The notes: generated by a model from the letters alone, not told the origin. Positions 43,569 to 51,998 are shown, counted from the stretch's first letter. The stretch: DNA of 64,000 nt from Martelella mediterranea DSM 17316 (GCF_002043005.1 NZ_CP020330.1:1-64000), one strand, 5' to 3'. Translations and numbers: made by a program.

Positions 43569-44441
43569 ATGATCGATATCCAGCCTCTGGCCATCCTGCG
43601 TGAAATAGACCGGACGGGCAGTCTGACCCAGGCGGCCGAGCAGTTGAACCTGACCCAATCGGCCGTCAGCCACGCCATCCGCCGCTTCGAGGACCGCTAT
43701 GGCGTCAAGCTCTGGGAGCGCGAGGGGCACAAGCTGCGCCTGACGCTTGCCGGAGATTATCTTCTCGGCCTTGCGCAGCGAGTGCTGCCGCAACTCGAAC
43801 ATGGCGCGACGGTCATCGAGGATTATGCGCGCGGGCGGCGCGGCGCGATCCGGGTGGGGATGGAATGCCACCCTTGCCAGGACTGGCTGATGCGCGTGGT
43901 CGATCCGTTCCTGGCGGAATGGCCGGATGTCGAACTGGACGTGACCACGGCCTTTCAGTTCGGCGGGCTGGCAGCGCTTTTGAGCCACGAGATCGACATT
44001 CTCGTCACCCCCGATCCGATCGAGCGCGCAGGGCTCGAATACAGGCCTGTCTTCGATTACGAACTGGTTCTGGCGGTTGCCGAGAGCCACCCTCTGGCGC
44101 GGAGCCAACGGGTCGAGCCGGAGGATCTGGCGGGCGAAACCCTGATCACCTATCCGGTCTCGCGCGAAAGGCTCGATATCTTTACCCGCTTCCTCGTGCC
44201 CGCCCACGCCCTGCCGCGTCGCCACCGCACGGTGGAGACGACCGATCTGATGCTGCGGCTGGTGGCATCCGGCCGCGCCGTCAGCGCCACGCCCGACTGG
44301 CTTCTGCGCGGAGCCAAGGGGGTGAAGGGCGTGCGAATTGGCGAGGGCATCGCCAAATCGATCCATCTCGGATACCGCAAGGGCAACCGGGCCGCCTACC
44401 TGGATGGCTTCATGCATCTGGCCGAGGCCGTTCATATCTGA
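43569..44441 (+). CDS. LysR-family regulator, MetR-like
   Basis: A 290-residue LysR protein: winged helix-turn-helix at residues 1-60 (ILREIDRTGSLTQAAEQLNLTQSAVSHAIRRFEDRYG) and an effector domain with GMECHPCQDWLMRV, the E-C-H-P-C motif region typical of MetR-like proteins that sense homocysteine. The frame opens at 43449, but ATG 43569 begins the LysR domain. It lies directly upstream of mesX-mesD on the same strand, so it is the probable activator of this methionine synthase pair. Confidence 0.88.
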   Translation: MIDIQPLAILREIDRTGSLTQAAEQLNLTQSAVSHAIRRFEDRYGVKLWEREGHKLRLTLAGDYLLGLAQRVLPQLEHGATVIEDYARGRRGAIRVGMECHPCQDWLMRVVDPFLAEWPDVELDVTTAFQFGGLAALLSHEIDILVTPDPIERAGLEYRPVFDYELVLAVAESHPLARSQRVEPEDLAGETLITYPVSRERLDIFTRFLVPAHALPRRHRTVETTDLMLRLVASGRAVSATPDWLLRGAKGVKGVRIGEGIAKSIHLGYRKGNRAAYLDGFMHLAEAVHI

Positions 44442-44541
44442 ACCATCGCTGGATGGCCGGCCGGGCTTACTGGGGCGTCTAGCGCCAAATGCAGGCAGCG
44501 AACGGGTATCGTCGCGCGGCGGCTCCGATACGGCCCCCTCA

Positions 44542-44590
44542 TAACATGACTACGTGTCATGTTTTTCTGATAAATAATCATTTTTTATCA
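44542..44590. promoter_or_regulatory. AT-rich double dyad upstream of mesX
   Basis: AACATGAC-TACGT-GTCATGTT (44542-44562) followed by TTTTT, then TGATAAA-N9-TTTATCA (44568-44590). Either the first is a terminator of the LysR gene and the second an operator, or both are regulator sites at the mesX promoter. The surrounding DNA is clearly more AT-rich than the genes. Confidence 0.5.
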
Positions 44591-44735
44591 TGTGAAAACT
44601 CGGGCATACAACACCCAGCGCCTGAGCCGTCGGTTCATGAAGACTGCTGATGACGCAGGCTTGGGAACAAGCTCGACAGGCCTCGAAACCGCAATCAATG
44701 CCCGCGCGCGCTTTCTCGGAAGCCAGGATACCACG
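44591..44735 (+). promoter_or_regulatory. Potentially structured leader of mesX
   Basis: A 145-base leader with no stop in the mesX frame. It can form GCCTG (44620-44624)/CAGGC (44656-44660) or, overlapping it, GCTTG-GGAA-CAAGC (44659-44672). The two stems share bases and exclude each other. I could not match it to a known SAM, SAH or cobalamin riboswitch. Confidence 0.3.
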
Positions 44736-45713
44736 ATGACCAATGACCTCACCTTCACGATCAAGAGCATTCGTTTCGACGAAAATTACAAGCCGTCCGA
44801 TGCCACGCGGACGACTACCAATTTCGCGAACCTGGCGCGCGGTGAGCGCCGGCAGGAGAACCTGCGAAACGCGTTGCGCATGATCGATAACCGTTGCAAC
44901 GATCTCGCGCATTGGGACAATCCGGAGAGCGACCGTTACGCGGTCGAGCTCGACATCATTTCCGCCGAACTGGATATTGACGGCACTGGCCAGGCTTTCC
45001 CGGCCATCGAGGTGCTGAAGACGACGATCCTCGATCGCAGGACCGGCGCGCGGATCGAAGGCATCGTGGGAAATAACTTCTCCTCCTATGTGCGCGACTA
45101 TGATTTCAGCATCCGGCTACCCGAGCATAACAGGGAACGGGCGGGTTTCAGCGTGCCGGAGGATTTTGGCGAACTGCACGGAAAGCTCTTCCAGTGCTTC
45201 GTGAATTCGAAGGCGTACAAGGCGCATTTCCGCAAGCCCCCGGTCATCTGCCTCAGCGTTTCGGAAAACAAGATCTATCGCCGCACCGCAAACCGGCACC
45301 CCGTCCTGGGTGTTGAATACGAGGCCAACGAGCCGTCCCTGACCGAGCAGTATTTCCGCAAGATGGGTTTGCAGGTACGCTATTTCATGCCGCCTGAATG
45401 CGCGGCGCCGCTGGCCTTCTATTTCTTCGGAGACCTGCTCAACGACTACACCAATCTGGAACTGATCGGCACCATCAGCACCATGGAGACGTTCCAGCGG
45501 ATCTACCGACCCGAGATCTACAACGCGAACTCGGTCGCGGGCCAATGCTACAAACCGAACCTGAAGCAGAGCGACCATTCGCTCACCCGCATCGTCTATG
45601 ACCGGGAGGAGCGGACCCGGCTCGCCATCGAGCAAGGCAGGTTCGCGGAGGAGCATTTCATCAAGCCCCACGCATCCCTTCTGGGCCGATTGTCGGCGCA
45701 ACACGCCCTTTGA
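44736..45713 (+). CDS. mesX: Methionine synthase accessory protein MesX (DUF1852)
   Basis: A 325-residue DUF1852 protein (MTNDLTFTIKSIRFDENYKP, TTNFANLARGERRQENLRNAL, RMIDNRCNDLAHWDNPESDRY). DUF1852 was named MesX when it was found to be required, with oxygen, for the folate-independent methionine synthase MesD, encoded next. Its chemistry is unsettled. The start ATG 44736 gives the family N-terminus; the frame stays open upstream to 44592 without family similarity. CAGGA lies about 10 bases before the start. mesD follows after 29 bases. Confidence 0.9.
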   Translation: MTNDLTFTIKSIRFDENYKPSDATRTTTNFANLARGERRQENLRNALRMIDNRCNDLAHWDNPESDRYAVELDIISAELDIDGTGQAFPAIEVLKTTILDRRTGARIEGIVGNNFSSYVRDYDFSIRLPEHNRERAGFSVPEDFGELHGKLFQCFVNSKAYKAHFRKPPVICLSVSENKIYRRTANRHPVLGVEYEANEPSLTEQYFRKMGLQVRYFMPPECAAPLAFYFFGDLLNDYTNLELIGTISTMETFQRIYRPEIYNANSVAGQCYKPNLKQSDHSLTRIVYDREERTRLAIEQGRFAEEHFIKPHASLLGRLSAQHAL

Positions 45714-45742
45714 CCCATTCAAGAATCTACAAGGTCGCGATC

Positions 45743-46771
45743 ATGAACAAACTGCTTCCCACATCGACCGCCGGCAGCCTGCCCAAGCCCGCCTGGATCG
45801 CAGAGCCCGAAAAGCTCTGGTCCCCCTGGAAGCTCGAGGGTGATGAACTTGCCGAGGGCAAACAGGATGCGCTGCGGCTGACGCTGGCCGAGCAACAGCG
45901 CGCGGGCATCGATATCGTCAGCGATGGCGAACAGACCCGCCAGCACTTCGTCACGACCTTCATCGAGCATCTCGATGGCGTCGATTTCGAGAAGCGCGAG
46001 ACGGTGAGGATCCGCAATCGCTATGATGCCAGCGTTCCGACCGTTGTCGGCGCCGTGTCGCGCGAAAGGCCGGTCTTCGTCGAAGATGCGAAATTTCTGC
46101 GCAGCCTGACCGACGGTCCGATCAAGTGGGCGCTGCCCGGTCCGATGACGATGATCGACACGCTTTATGACGCCCATTACCAGAGCCGAGAGAAGCTTGC
46201 CTGGGAGTTCGCCAAAATCCTCAATCAGGAAGCGCGCGAGCTGGAAGCGGCCGGCGTGGACATCATCCAGTTCGACGAACCCGCCTTCAACGTGTTCTTC
46301 GACGAGGTGAACGACTGGGGCATCGCCACGCTCGAAAGGGCGATCGAAGGGCTGAAATGCGAGACCGCGGTCCATATCTGCTATGGCTACGGCATCAAGG
46401 CCAATACCGACTGGAAGAAGACGCTGGGCTCCGAATGGCGGCAATATGAAGAAACCTTCCCGAAGCTTCAGGCCTCCAATATCGATCTGGTTTCGCTGGA
46501 GTGCCACAACTCGCATGTGCCGATGGAGCTGATCGAACTGATCCGCGGCAAGAAGGTGATGGTCGGCGCCATCGACGTGGCGACCATCACCATCGAAACG
46601 CCGGAGGAGGTCGCCGCGACTCTCCGCAAGGCGCTCCAGTTCGTCGACGCGGACAAGCTCTACCCCTGCACCAATTGCGGCATGACGCCGCTTGCGCGCA
46701 GCGTCGCCCGGGGCAAACTGCAAGCCCTCTCGGCAGGCGCGGCAATCGTGCGACGGGAAATCTCTGCCTAG
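45743..46771 (+). CDS. mesD: Folate-independent methionine synthase MesD (MetE C-domain type)
   Basis: A 342-residue protein equal to only the catalytic C-terminal domain of cobalamin-independent MetE. Zinc and homocysteine sites: VSLECHNSHVP and YPCTNCGM, with STAGSLPKP at the N-terminus and DIIQFDEPAFN. The N-terminal MetE domain that binds folate is absent, as in MesA-D families. Paired with MesX it should methylate homocysteine using a non-folate, oxygen-dependent methyl source. ATG 45743 is preferred over 45710, because family members begin near MNKLLPTSTAGS and AAGG lies upstream. Confidence 0.9.
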   Translation: MNKLLPTSTAGSLPKPAWIAEPEKLWSPWKLEGDELAEGKQDALRLTLAEQQRAGIDIVSDGEQTRQHFVTTFIEHLDGVDFEKRETVRIRNRYDASVPTVVGAVSRERPVFVEDAKFLRSLTDGPIKWALPGPMTMIDTLYDAHYQSREKLAWEFAKILNQEARELEAAGVDIIQFDEPAFNVFFDEVNDWGIATLERAIEGLKCETAVHICYGYGIKANTDWKKTLGSEWRQYEETFPKLQASNIDLVSLECHNSHVPMELIELIRGKKVMVGAIDVATITIETPEEVAATLRKALQFVDADKLYPCTNCGMTPLARSVARGKLQALSAGAAIVRREISA

Positions 46772-47167
46772 AGCCGCTCCCGGTTGGCGCGGGATACCGC
46801 AGTATTGTTGTTGATGATTGAATACAGATAGAAGACGGCCAGCCCCGAGCGCCGCGTAGGGAGCCGAAGGCGAGTGCGGTTGTCCAATGCGTGGACGAGA
46901 TCCATGATATCGGGATCACGGTCAAACCTTTGTCTCCACCAAACTAGAAGCCCGGGCTTGCGGCCATGCCAAACTTGCTTTCATCGCGGTATTCATGCAC
47001 CGTCACAACTCGCGATTTATGATTTTCGGCAGGCAGGGGAGGTTCGCGGTGGTGGATTGGCTGGCCAGGCGTTGGGTTTCTTCGGCGCTTTTCATGGCAT
47101 GCGGCTTTGTGGCGCTGGCGCCGGCAATCGCCCTCGCCTTTTCCGGCTTCGTGGTGCTGCTCTATTC
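46772..47167. other. Gene-poor junction between mesD and the prophage remnant
   Basis: 396 bases without a convincing gene. The minus strand at about 46796-46925 could encode a fragment ending AVSRANRERL, and the plus strand at 46995-47167 a hydrophobic stretch (DWLARRWVSSALFMACGFVA) that stops matching where the MuA fragment begins. Both look like broken ends of older genes. No promoter or terminator is obvious. Confidence 0.5.
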
Positions 47168-47411
47168 CGGAGCGCATCTATCTCGACAACGGCCGGGCCT
47201 TCGCCTCCAAGATGATCTCAGGCGGCGCGAGAACGCGCTATCGTTGGAAGATCGACGAGGATGAAGTGGCGGGCCTGCTGGTTACGCTAGGCATCGAGCC
47301 ACGTTTTGTGACGCCGTTTCACGGTCAGGCCAAGCCGATCGAGCGTGCCTGGAACGATCTGGCCGAGGAAGTCAGCAAACATCCGGCAATGTCCGGTTGC
47401 TACACCGGTCC
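47168..47411 (+). pseudogene. Internal fragment of a Mu-type transposase A (MuA)
   Basis: About 80 codons of the MuA DDE core: the second catalytic Asp in RIYLDNGRAFASK and, 52 residues on, the catalytic Glu in HGQAKPIERAWNDL, followed by EEVSKHPAMSGCYTG. The first Asp, the DNA-binding N-terminus and the C-terminus are missing. It joins in frame to a capsid sequence (PGVHAKDYGYDTP), so an internal deletion has fused the two ends of a Mu-like prophage. Confidence 0.8.
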
Positions 47412-48153
47412 TGGCGTCCACGCCAAGGATTACGGCTATGACACGCCGATCCCGCAGTCTGACATTGACGAGGCCGCCCGCCAGCGCCAGATGAAGCGTT
47501 CGCGCTACGATCCGCGTGCCGCCGCTGTCGAAGGCATCACCGACCAGCTCGACAATGACCGCGAAGTCCGCGCCGCTTCCATCGTCCAGGACCCGAACAA
47601 TTACGACGCCGGCCGCTAGGTCACATTGGTCGGGACCGACAAGTTCTCCAACTTCGAAAGCTCCGATCCCTACGGCGTTATCGACGAGGGCTTTTCCGCC
47701 ACGCTGATCTACCGCCCCAACATGATGACCATGGGCCGCCCCGTCTGGGACAGGCTGAAGCGACACCCCCGCCTGATCAAGGCCATCAAGGGCGGTCTCA
47801 CCGAAGACGGCGCCATCACCAAACAGCAGTTTGCCGACCTGTTCGAAATCAGCCTGGAAAACCTGCTGATCGGCGAAGCCTGGATCAACACCGCCCGGAA
47901 AGGCCAGCAGGTCAATCTTCAGCGCGTCTGGGGCAACGCGATTTCGCTGCGTTATGTCGACGTCTCCAAGCAGGCCGCCGTCGACAGCGTCATGACATGG
48001 GGCTTCACCGCAGAGCTCGGCACCCGCATCTCCGGTTCCATTGAGGACCCCGATATCGGCCTTGAAGGCGGCGAGCGCGTCCGCGTCGGCGAGCGCGTCC
48101 GCGAACTCGTGGTCGCCAAGTCGCTCGGCTACCTGATCCGCAACCCGATCTGA
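47412..48153 (+). pseudogene. Mu-like phage major capsid protein, interrupted by an amber codon
   Basis: The capsid reading frame continues from the MuA fragment: IPQSDIDEAARQRQMKRSRYD, DNDREVRAASIVQDPNNYDAGR, then TAG at 47617-47619, then VTLVGTDKFSNFESSDPYGV to the stop at 48153 in the same frame. Relatives I recall read N-Y-x-x-G-x-K here, so AAG to TAG (Lys to stop) is the simplest change. The C-terminal part (KAIKGGLTEDGAIT, LLIGEAWINTARKGQQ, VVAKSLGYLIRN) is otherwise intact. No phage promoter or portal/terminase genes accompany it. Confidence 0.78.
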
Positions 48154-48180
48154 TCGAAACCCAAGACAAGGACGTTCGAC

Positions 48181-48582
48181 ATGGAAGAACTGACGAAGAT
48201 TTCCGGCATCGGTCAGGCAACCGCAAAGAAACTGGTCGAGGCCGGCATTGCCGATCTCGCCGCCCTTGCCGCCGCCGATCCCGAAAAAGCCCCTGAAGGC
48301 TTTGCGCCGGAAGACTGGCAAAAGTGGATCGCGGCTGCCGTTGCCGCAGCTGCCACGGCTGAAGCCAGCAAAGCCAATGCCGGTGCAGACGGTCAGCAAA
48401 AAGCCGTTCAGCCGGAGACACCGGCCATCCCCGATACGAAGCCGGCCGCGCCGGCCAAAGGCCCGGTCTGCCGCGTCCGCGTTCGCTATGGCGGCCGCTA
48501 CTACGACCCCGGCAAGCCTTTGCCCGGCAATATCTCCGCCGACGACGTCAACGAACTGAAGGCGCTCGACGCGATCGGCTGA
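48181..48582 (+). CDS. Mu-like phage helix-hairpin-helix protein
   Basis: A 133-residue protein with an N-terminal HhH motif (LTKISGIGQATAKKLVEAGIAD), an Ala/Pro/Lys-rich linker at about 55-105, and a C-terminal beta segment (VCRVRVRYGGRYYDPGKPL). Proteins of this shape follow the capsid gene in Mu-like phages. It appears intact but lies in a decayed element, so expression is doubtful. It starts 27 bases after the capsid stop. Confidence 0.7.
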   Translation: MEELTKISGIGQATAKKLVEAGIADLAALAAADPEKAPEGFAPEDWQKWIAAAVAAAATAEASKANAGADGQQKAVQPETPAIPDTKPAAPAKGPVCRVRVRYGGRYYDPGKPLPGNISADDVNELKALDAIG

Positions 48583-48930
48583 GTGGTTCTGTCCTCCTTC
48601 GGCGGCGGGCAGACCAGCGAGGCCATCACGGAAGCAGCCCGAACCTTGCCGGTTTTCCCGCGTGAGGTCTGGTGCGCCGCAGGCAGCGGCACCCTCGCGC
48701 GGTCTTTGCGCAATGCCTGGCCGAAAGCCGAACTGCATGTGGTCCAGGTCGGCCGATCATTGCCAACCATCTCAGGAGCACATACCCACGCCGCTGGCTG
48801 CACCTTCGAAACCCCCATCCGCCCCAGTGCCCCATTCCCCACCCATCGCCACTACGAGGCGAAAGCGTGGCATCTGTTGACCGCCGAACGTCGCCGGGAC
48901 AATGTCCTATTCTGGAATGTACACGGCTGA
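48583..48930 (+). pseudogene. Truncated phage-linked fragment, unrecognised
   Basis: Open frame directly after the HhH stop, beginning at a GTG without a ribosome site: VLSSFGGGQTSEAITEAART, VWCAAGSGTLARSLRNAWPKAELHV, APFPTHRHYEAKAW. The GSGTL loop and fold-like pattern vaguely recall PLP fold-type II or phosphoribosyltransferase-like phage enzymes, but I cannot name it. It looks like a 5'-truncated gene (about 115 codons left). Confidence 0.45.
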
Positions 48931-48941
48931 CAAAACGGGGA

Positions 48942-49736
48942 ATGCGAGTGAAAAGAGGCAGCGACGAAAGAGACGACGGCACAGATAATTCGCGAATAGC
49001 GTTTTTGGCCGTTGTCGGAACTGTCATTTGGGCGGGTGTTGCAGGTATCATCCTTTGGAAGGCGGGGTTGCCGACGAATTCGCCTGGATGGGGAGATTTC
49101 TTCGCGGGCGCATTTGCCCCTGTTGCGTTCATTTGGTTGGTTGTTGCTGTCTTCATTCAATCCAATGAACTGAAAGAGCAACGGAAAGAGCTCGCTCTTA
49201 CGCGGGAAGAATTCGAATTGAACCGCGAGGTTCTGAAGGAACAGGCGAAGGAAGCGAAAAAGCAAGCCGAGTTTATCGGCCAACAGACAAAGGCCATGTT
49301 TGATCAGAAGAGGCTGCAGGAATTTGAAACAGCCTTAAGCACTTTTGCTATCCGGCTTGAGACGTATAGGGAAGCACTGCGTTTTAGTACCGAAAAGCAC
49401 ATATATGGGGCGCCAGTGTACACGGGAGAGGCAGGTCGCTACAAAGGTGAGGACCTCATACTGCATATTTTCAAAACTCTGCAGGAGTACGATAAGCTAA
49501 CAGAAGGCAAGAGATGGACTGTCGAAAGATGGACGTCATTTCATCCGGAAGGGCTTGGCCGAATTGTTGAAGCGGCCAAAGCCTGCCTCATAGCTGCAAG
49601 CAAATTGTCTGAGGGCGATAGGCCAAGAGCGAAGGCTTTGGAGCTTGAGACACTCTGCGAGGACCTCAGCACTCTTTACGATCTCTCCACACAACAGAGT
49701 GGTGGCGCAGAAGGATCCGGTTACTCAAAGCTGTAG
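48942..49736 (+). CDS. Membrane-anchored coiled-coil protein, possible defence-type gene
   Basis: A 264-residue protein with two N-terminal membrane helices (about 19-39, and 52-72 FFAGAFAPVAFIWLVVAVFI), a long charged coiled coil at about 73-130 (SNELKEQRKELALTREEFEL) and a soluble helical C-terminus. This layout, with the WGDFFAGAFAPVAFIWL motif, resembles 'putative phage abortive infection' (PutAbiC-like) membrane proteins. The assignment is from overall shape only. GC content and codon use are visibly lower than in the chromosomal neighbours. It follows the Mu-like remnant, so it may be cargo or a later insertion. Confidence 0.6.
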   Translation: MRVKRGSDERDDGTDNSRIAFLAVVGTVIWAGVAGIILWKAGLPTNSPGWGDFFAGAFAPVAFIWLVVAVFIQSNELKEQRKELALTREEFELNREVLKEQAKEAKKQAEFIGQQTKAMFDQKRLQEFETALSTFAIRLETYREALRFSTEKHIYGAPVYTGEAGRYKGEDLILHIFKTLQEYDKLTEGKRWTVERWTSFHPEGLGRIVEAAKACLIAASKLSEGDRPRAKALELETLCEDLSTLYDLSTQQSGGAEGSGYSKL

Positions 49737-49804
49737 GAGTAAAAATTCGATCGCGCTGCAACCGTCGACATTGAAAACCGAGCGAGTAATCAAGGCACAG
49801 TTGG

Positions 49805-50335
49805 TTATTGCATGGTATTGCTAGTTTCGACGGCCAGCAATTTGCAAACGTCAGCTAGGCTACCCTCGATCCTGCGGTATCCCGCATTGCCGTCTTGGTA
49901 CCACATTTCACCTTCGTATCGGTATACGCGAGTAGCGTTTGAGGTTGGCCCCGATGCGTAGCGTGGGTCTCTTGCACAAGTTTTGACAAGGACGGAGCTC
50001 GTTTGAAAGTCCTTGGCGAAATCGGACAGCTCCGGCGTGCTCGGTGAACCTCTGGGGACGACGAAGTTTAGCATCGCGATGACTGCCGAGATCGCGATAA
50101 AAGCCACCGAAGATCGTGTCCATTTGGCAGTGACCTTCGCTGCTTCGGCAGCTTCCTGGGAGGCCTTTGCCGCAAGCCGTGTCTGATCAGCTGACGCTAC
50201 TTGCGCCGCCAAGGCGCGGCGACGAAACTCACTCTCAACTGCATAGCATAGCAACGAACCAGGCTGCGCGCCCCCCATTCGTTCCAAGAGCTCTTTGTCG
50301 GACAGTTCATAAAGCTCGTCAGGCCTAATGCTCAT
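49805..50335 (-). CDS. Single-span membrane protein, uncharacterised
   Basis: A 176-residue protein: a soluble N-terminus ([20 protein letters not shown]), a helical Ala/Lys-rich stretch leading into one membrane helix (SSVAFIAISAVIAMLNFVV), then a periplasmic-looking domain (DVCKLLAV, with Tyr-rich VYRYEGEMWYQDGNAGYRRI). ATG 50335 has GAGGAAGAAAGT just upstream; the frame open to 50383 is discarded. It is unrecognised, low in GC, and convergent with the previous membrane gene; both appear to be accessory DNA. Confidence 0.6.
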   Translation of the reverse strand: MSIRPDELYELSDKELLERMGGAQPGSLLCYAVESEFRRRALAAQVASADQTRLAAKASQEAAEAAKVTAKWTRSSVAFIAISAVIAMLNFVVPRGSPSTPELSDFAKDFQTSSVLVKTCARDPRYASGPTSNATRVYRYEGEMWYQDGNAGYRRIEGSLADVCKLLAVETSNTMQ

Positions 50336-50543
50336 ACTTTCTTCCTCGTTTGCTTTTTGTGGGCAATTTCGCTTCGAAAGCAAAAATCAAAGCGAACACA
50401 GACGGGCAAGCCCAAGCAAGTGCGAGGCCAGTATCCACGAAATCTCTATCTTTTGCATCAAGGGAACCGCGACTTCCCCAATACCCTGCGGCCTTGCGGA
50501 AGTTAGCAATAAAATGACAATACTTTACGGTTTGTACAAGCAC
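50325..50543 (-). CDS. Possible small membrane ORF upstream of the 176-residue protein
   Basis: A 72-codon frame ending 11 bases inside the start of the next gene, with one hydrophobic stretch ([19 protein letters not shown]) and a basic tail. The GTG start at 50543 has no ribosome site. The overlap would suit coupled translation, but evidence is thin. The rest of the 434-bp stretch to the tRNA (50544-50769) shows nothing else. Confidence 0.25.
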   Translation of the reverse strand: MLVQTVKYCHFIANFRKAAGYWGSRGSLDAKDRDFVDTGLALAWACPSVFALIFAFEAKLPTKSKRGRKYEH

Positions 50544-50769
50544 TGATCACTGCGAAAATGCGCGTTACGCCAATGCTGCTCTATCGAGCTTTTCAAGCTC
50601 AGACCTTCGCGGCCAGCATCTCCAAAAAAATTCCGGATCGTCGTGTCAAAATTCCGGAATCGCGCGTCACGCTACAGTGGCCCTGCCGCGAAAACCGCTC
50701 AGCGACCGTCGGAACAGCATCGATAAGCCAACCGCTGGTCGCAGATAAATATCTGAATTTAAAAAAGCC

Positions 50770-50859
50770 TGGCGGACAGAGAGGGATTCGAACCCTCGAT
50801 ACGGTTTCCCGTATACACGCGTTCCAGGCGTGCGCCTTCAACCACTCGGCCACCTGTCC
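50770..50859 (-). tRNA. tRNA-Ser (GGA anticodon)
   Basis: A 90-base class II tRNA on the minus strand. Acceptor GGACAGG pairs with UCUGUCC (one G-U), the discriminator is G and an encoded CCA follows. The anticodon arm CACGCCT-GGA-ACGCGTG shows anticodon GGA, reading UCC/UCU. A long variable arm (TATACGGGAAACCGTAT) and T-arm GAGGGTTCGAATCCCTC are present. A T-run (GGCTTTTTT) right after CCA should terminate transcription. It borders the accessory region but no duplicated 3' end was found. Confidence 0.95.
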
Positions 50860-51001
50860 GTTCGATGCCTGCTTCGGCGAAACCGAGCGGCGGGAACGGC
50901 GCGATATATACCGATGAAGGCGCGATGATCAACCCGAATTTGTCAGTTTCCTGAAATGATTGCGCGCGGTCGCCAATTGCGCGGCCCCGTCGCCCGGCCG
51001 C

Positions 51002-51027
51002 GGAACCGGAACTTGTGTCCGTCCGTT
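51002..51027 (+). promoter_or_regulatory. EcfG-type promoter for msrA
   Basis: GGAAC (51002-51006), 17 bases, CGTT (51024-51027): exact EcfG consensus, 86 bases before the msrA start. Confidence 0.78.
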
Positions 51028-51113
51028 TCCATGCTTATCTATTGCGCATTGATTGCCGGGCCCGCGCAGGCAAGGAATTGCGCCCCCGGCCCACCCGCTC
51101 AAAGGAGAACCAG

Positions 51114-51764
51114 ATGTTTCTCTCGACCCTGAAAAAGGAAAAGACCACGCTGCCGACGGCGGAGACCGCGCTGCCCGGGCGCGCCGAGCCGATCCCCACG
51201 GCGCGCGAGCACTTCGTCAATGGCCGCCCGCTCGCGCCGCCCTATCCCGATCACCTCAAGGAAGTGATGCTCGGCATGGGGTGTTTCTGGGGCGCGGAAC
51301 GGCTGTTGTGGCAGACGCCGGGCGTCTATGTGACCGTGGCCGGCTATTCCGGCGGCATCACCCCCAACCCGACCTATGAGGAAACCTGCACGGGGCTGAC
51401 CGGCCACACCGAGGTGGTGCGCGTGGTCTACGATCCGCAGCAGGTGAGCCTTGAACAATTGCTCGCGATCTTCTTCGAGGCCCACGACCCGACCCAGGGC
51501 ATGCGACAGGGCAATGATATCGGCACGACCTATCGCTCCGCGATCTACCTTGAGGACGAGGACGATCTGAAGCTTGCGGAACGCGTGCGCGACCGCTTCC
51601 AGTCCGCCCTGAAGCAAAGCGGGCGCGGCGGTGCGATCACCACCGAAATCGCGAAGGCCGGCGCTTTCTACCCGGCCGAGGATTATCACCAGCAATATCT
51701 GGCGAAGAACCCGGCCGGCTATTGCGGGCTCAGGGGCACCGGCGTCTCCTGCCCGATCGGCTGA
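51114..51764 (+). CDS. msrA: Peptide-methionine (S)-S-oxide reductase MsrA
   Basis: Repairs methionine S-sulfoxide in proteins. The 216-residue enzyme has the catalytic motif [13 protein letters not shown], followed by [21 protein letters not shown] and the [24 protein letters not shown] block; a C-terminal Cys ([13 protein letters not shown]) can act as resolving residue. Start ATG 51114 with AAAGGAGAACCAG; the longer frame from 51015 runs into the promoter. Preceded by an exact EcfG promoter and followed by a strong terminator, so it is a monocistronic stress gene. Confidence 0.96.
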   Translation: MFLSTLKKEKTTLPTAETALPGRAEPIPTAREHFVNGRPLAPPYPDHLKEVMLGMGCFWGAERLLWQTPGVYVTVAGYSGGITPNPTYEETCTGLTGHTEVVRVVYDPQQVSLEQLLAIFFEAHDPTQGMRQGNDIGTTYRSAIYLEDEDDLKLAERVRDRFQSALKQSGRGGAITTEIAKAGAFYPAEDYHQQYLAKNPAGYCGLRGTGVSCPIG

Positions 51765-51798
51765 CCTTACCGGGCTGCCGCCAAACGATGTCGCTGGA

Positions 51799-51820
51799 GG
51801 GAGCGTTCGCGCTCCCTTTT
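51799..51820 (+). terminator. Rho-independent terminator of msrA
   Basis: GGGAGCG-TTCG-CGCTCCC stem with a stable UUCG loop, followed by TTTT (51817-51820), 35 bases after the msrA stop. Confidence 0.9.
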
Positions 51821-51998
51821 CCGTTGTCCTGCCCTGTTGATAACCCCGCGCCGTTTTTTACCCTTCGGGCAAATTTTGTGATGAAATTTTGTCTGAGCCG
51901 TGCAACGATGATGGCAGGGTCGGCCATTGCGCGCCGGCAACCTTCCCGGATATGGGCCGGGATCTCAGGGTTTCACGCACAGGGAACAGAGCTGCGAT

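Noticed and set aside
44591..44735. mesX leader as a SAM-I, SAM-II or cobalamin riboswitch
   Set aside because: I could not find the conserved core sequences of these classes; only short local stems are seen, so it is kept as a speculative leader rather than a named riboswitch.
46587..46925. 112-codon minus-strand frame across the end of mesD
   Set aside because: It overlaps the conserved mesD C-terminus with its zinc cysteines. A different minus-strand frame from 46925 reads slightly more protein-like, but it is too short and unrecognised to call a gene.
50770..50859. tRNA-Ser as attachment site of an integrated island
   Set aside because: I found no second copy of the tRNA 3' end in the window and no tyrosine integrase next to it. 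The adjacent phage remnant is Mu-like, which does not use tRNA att sites.
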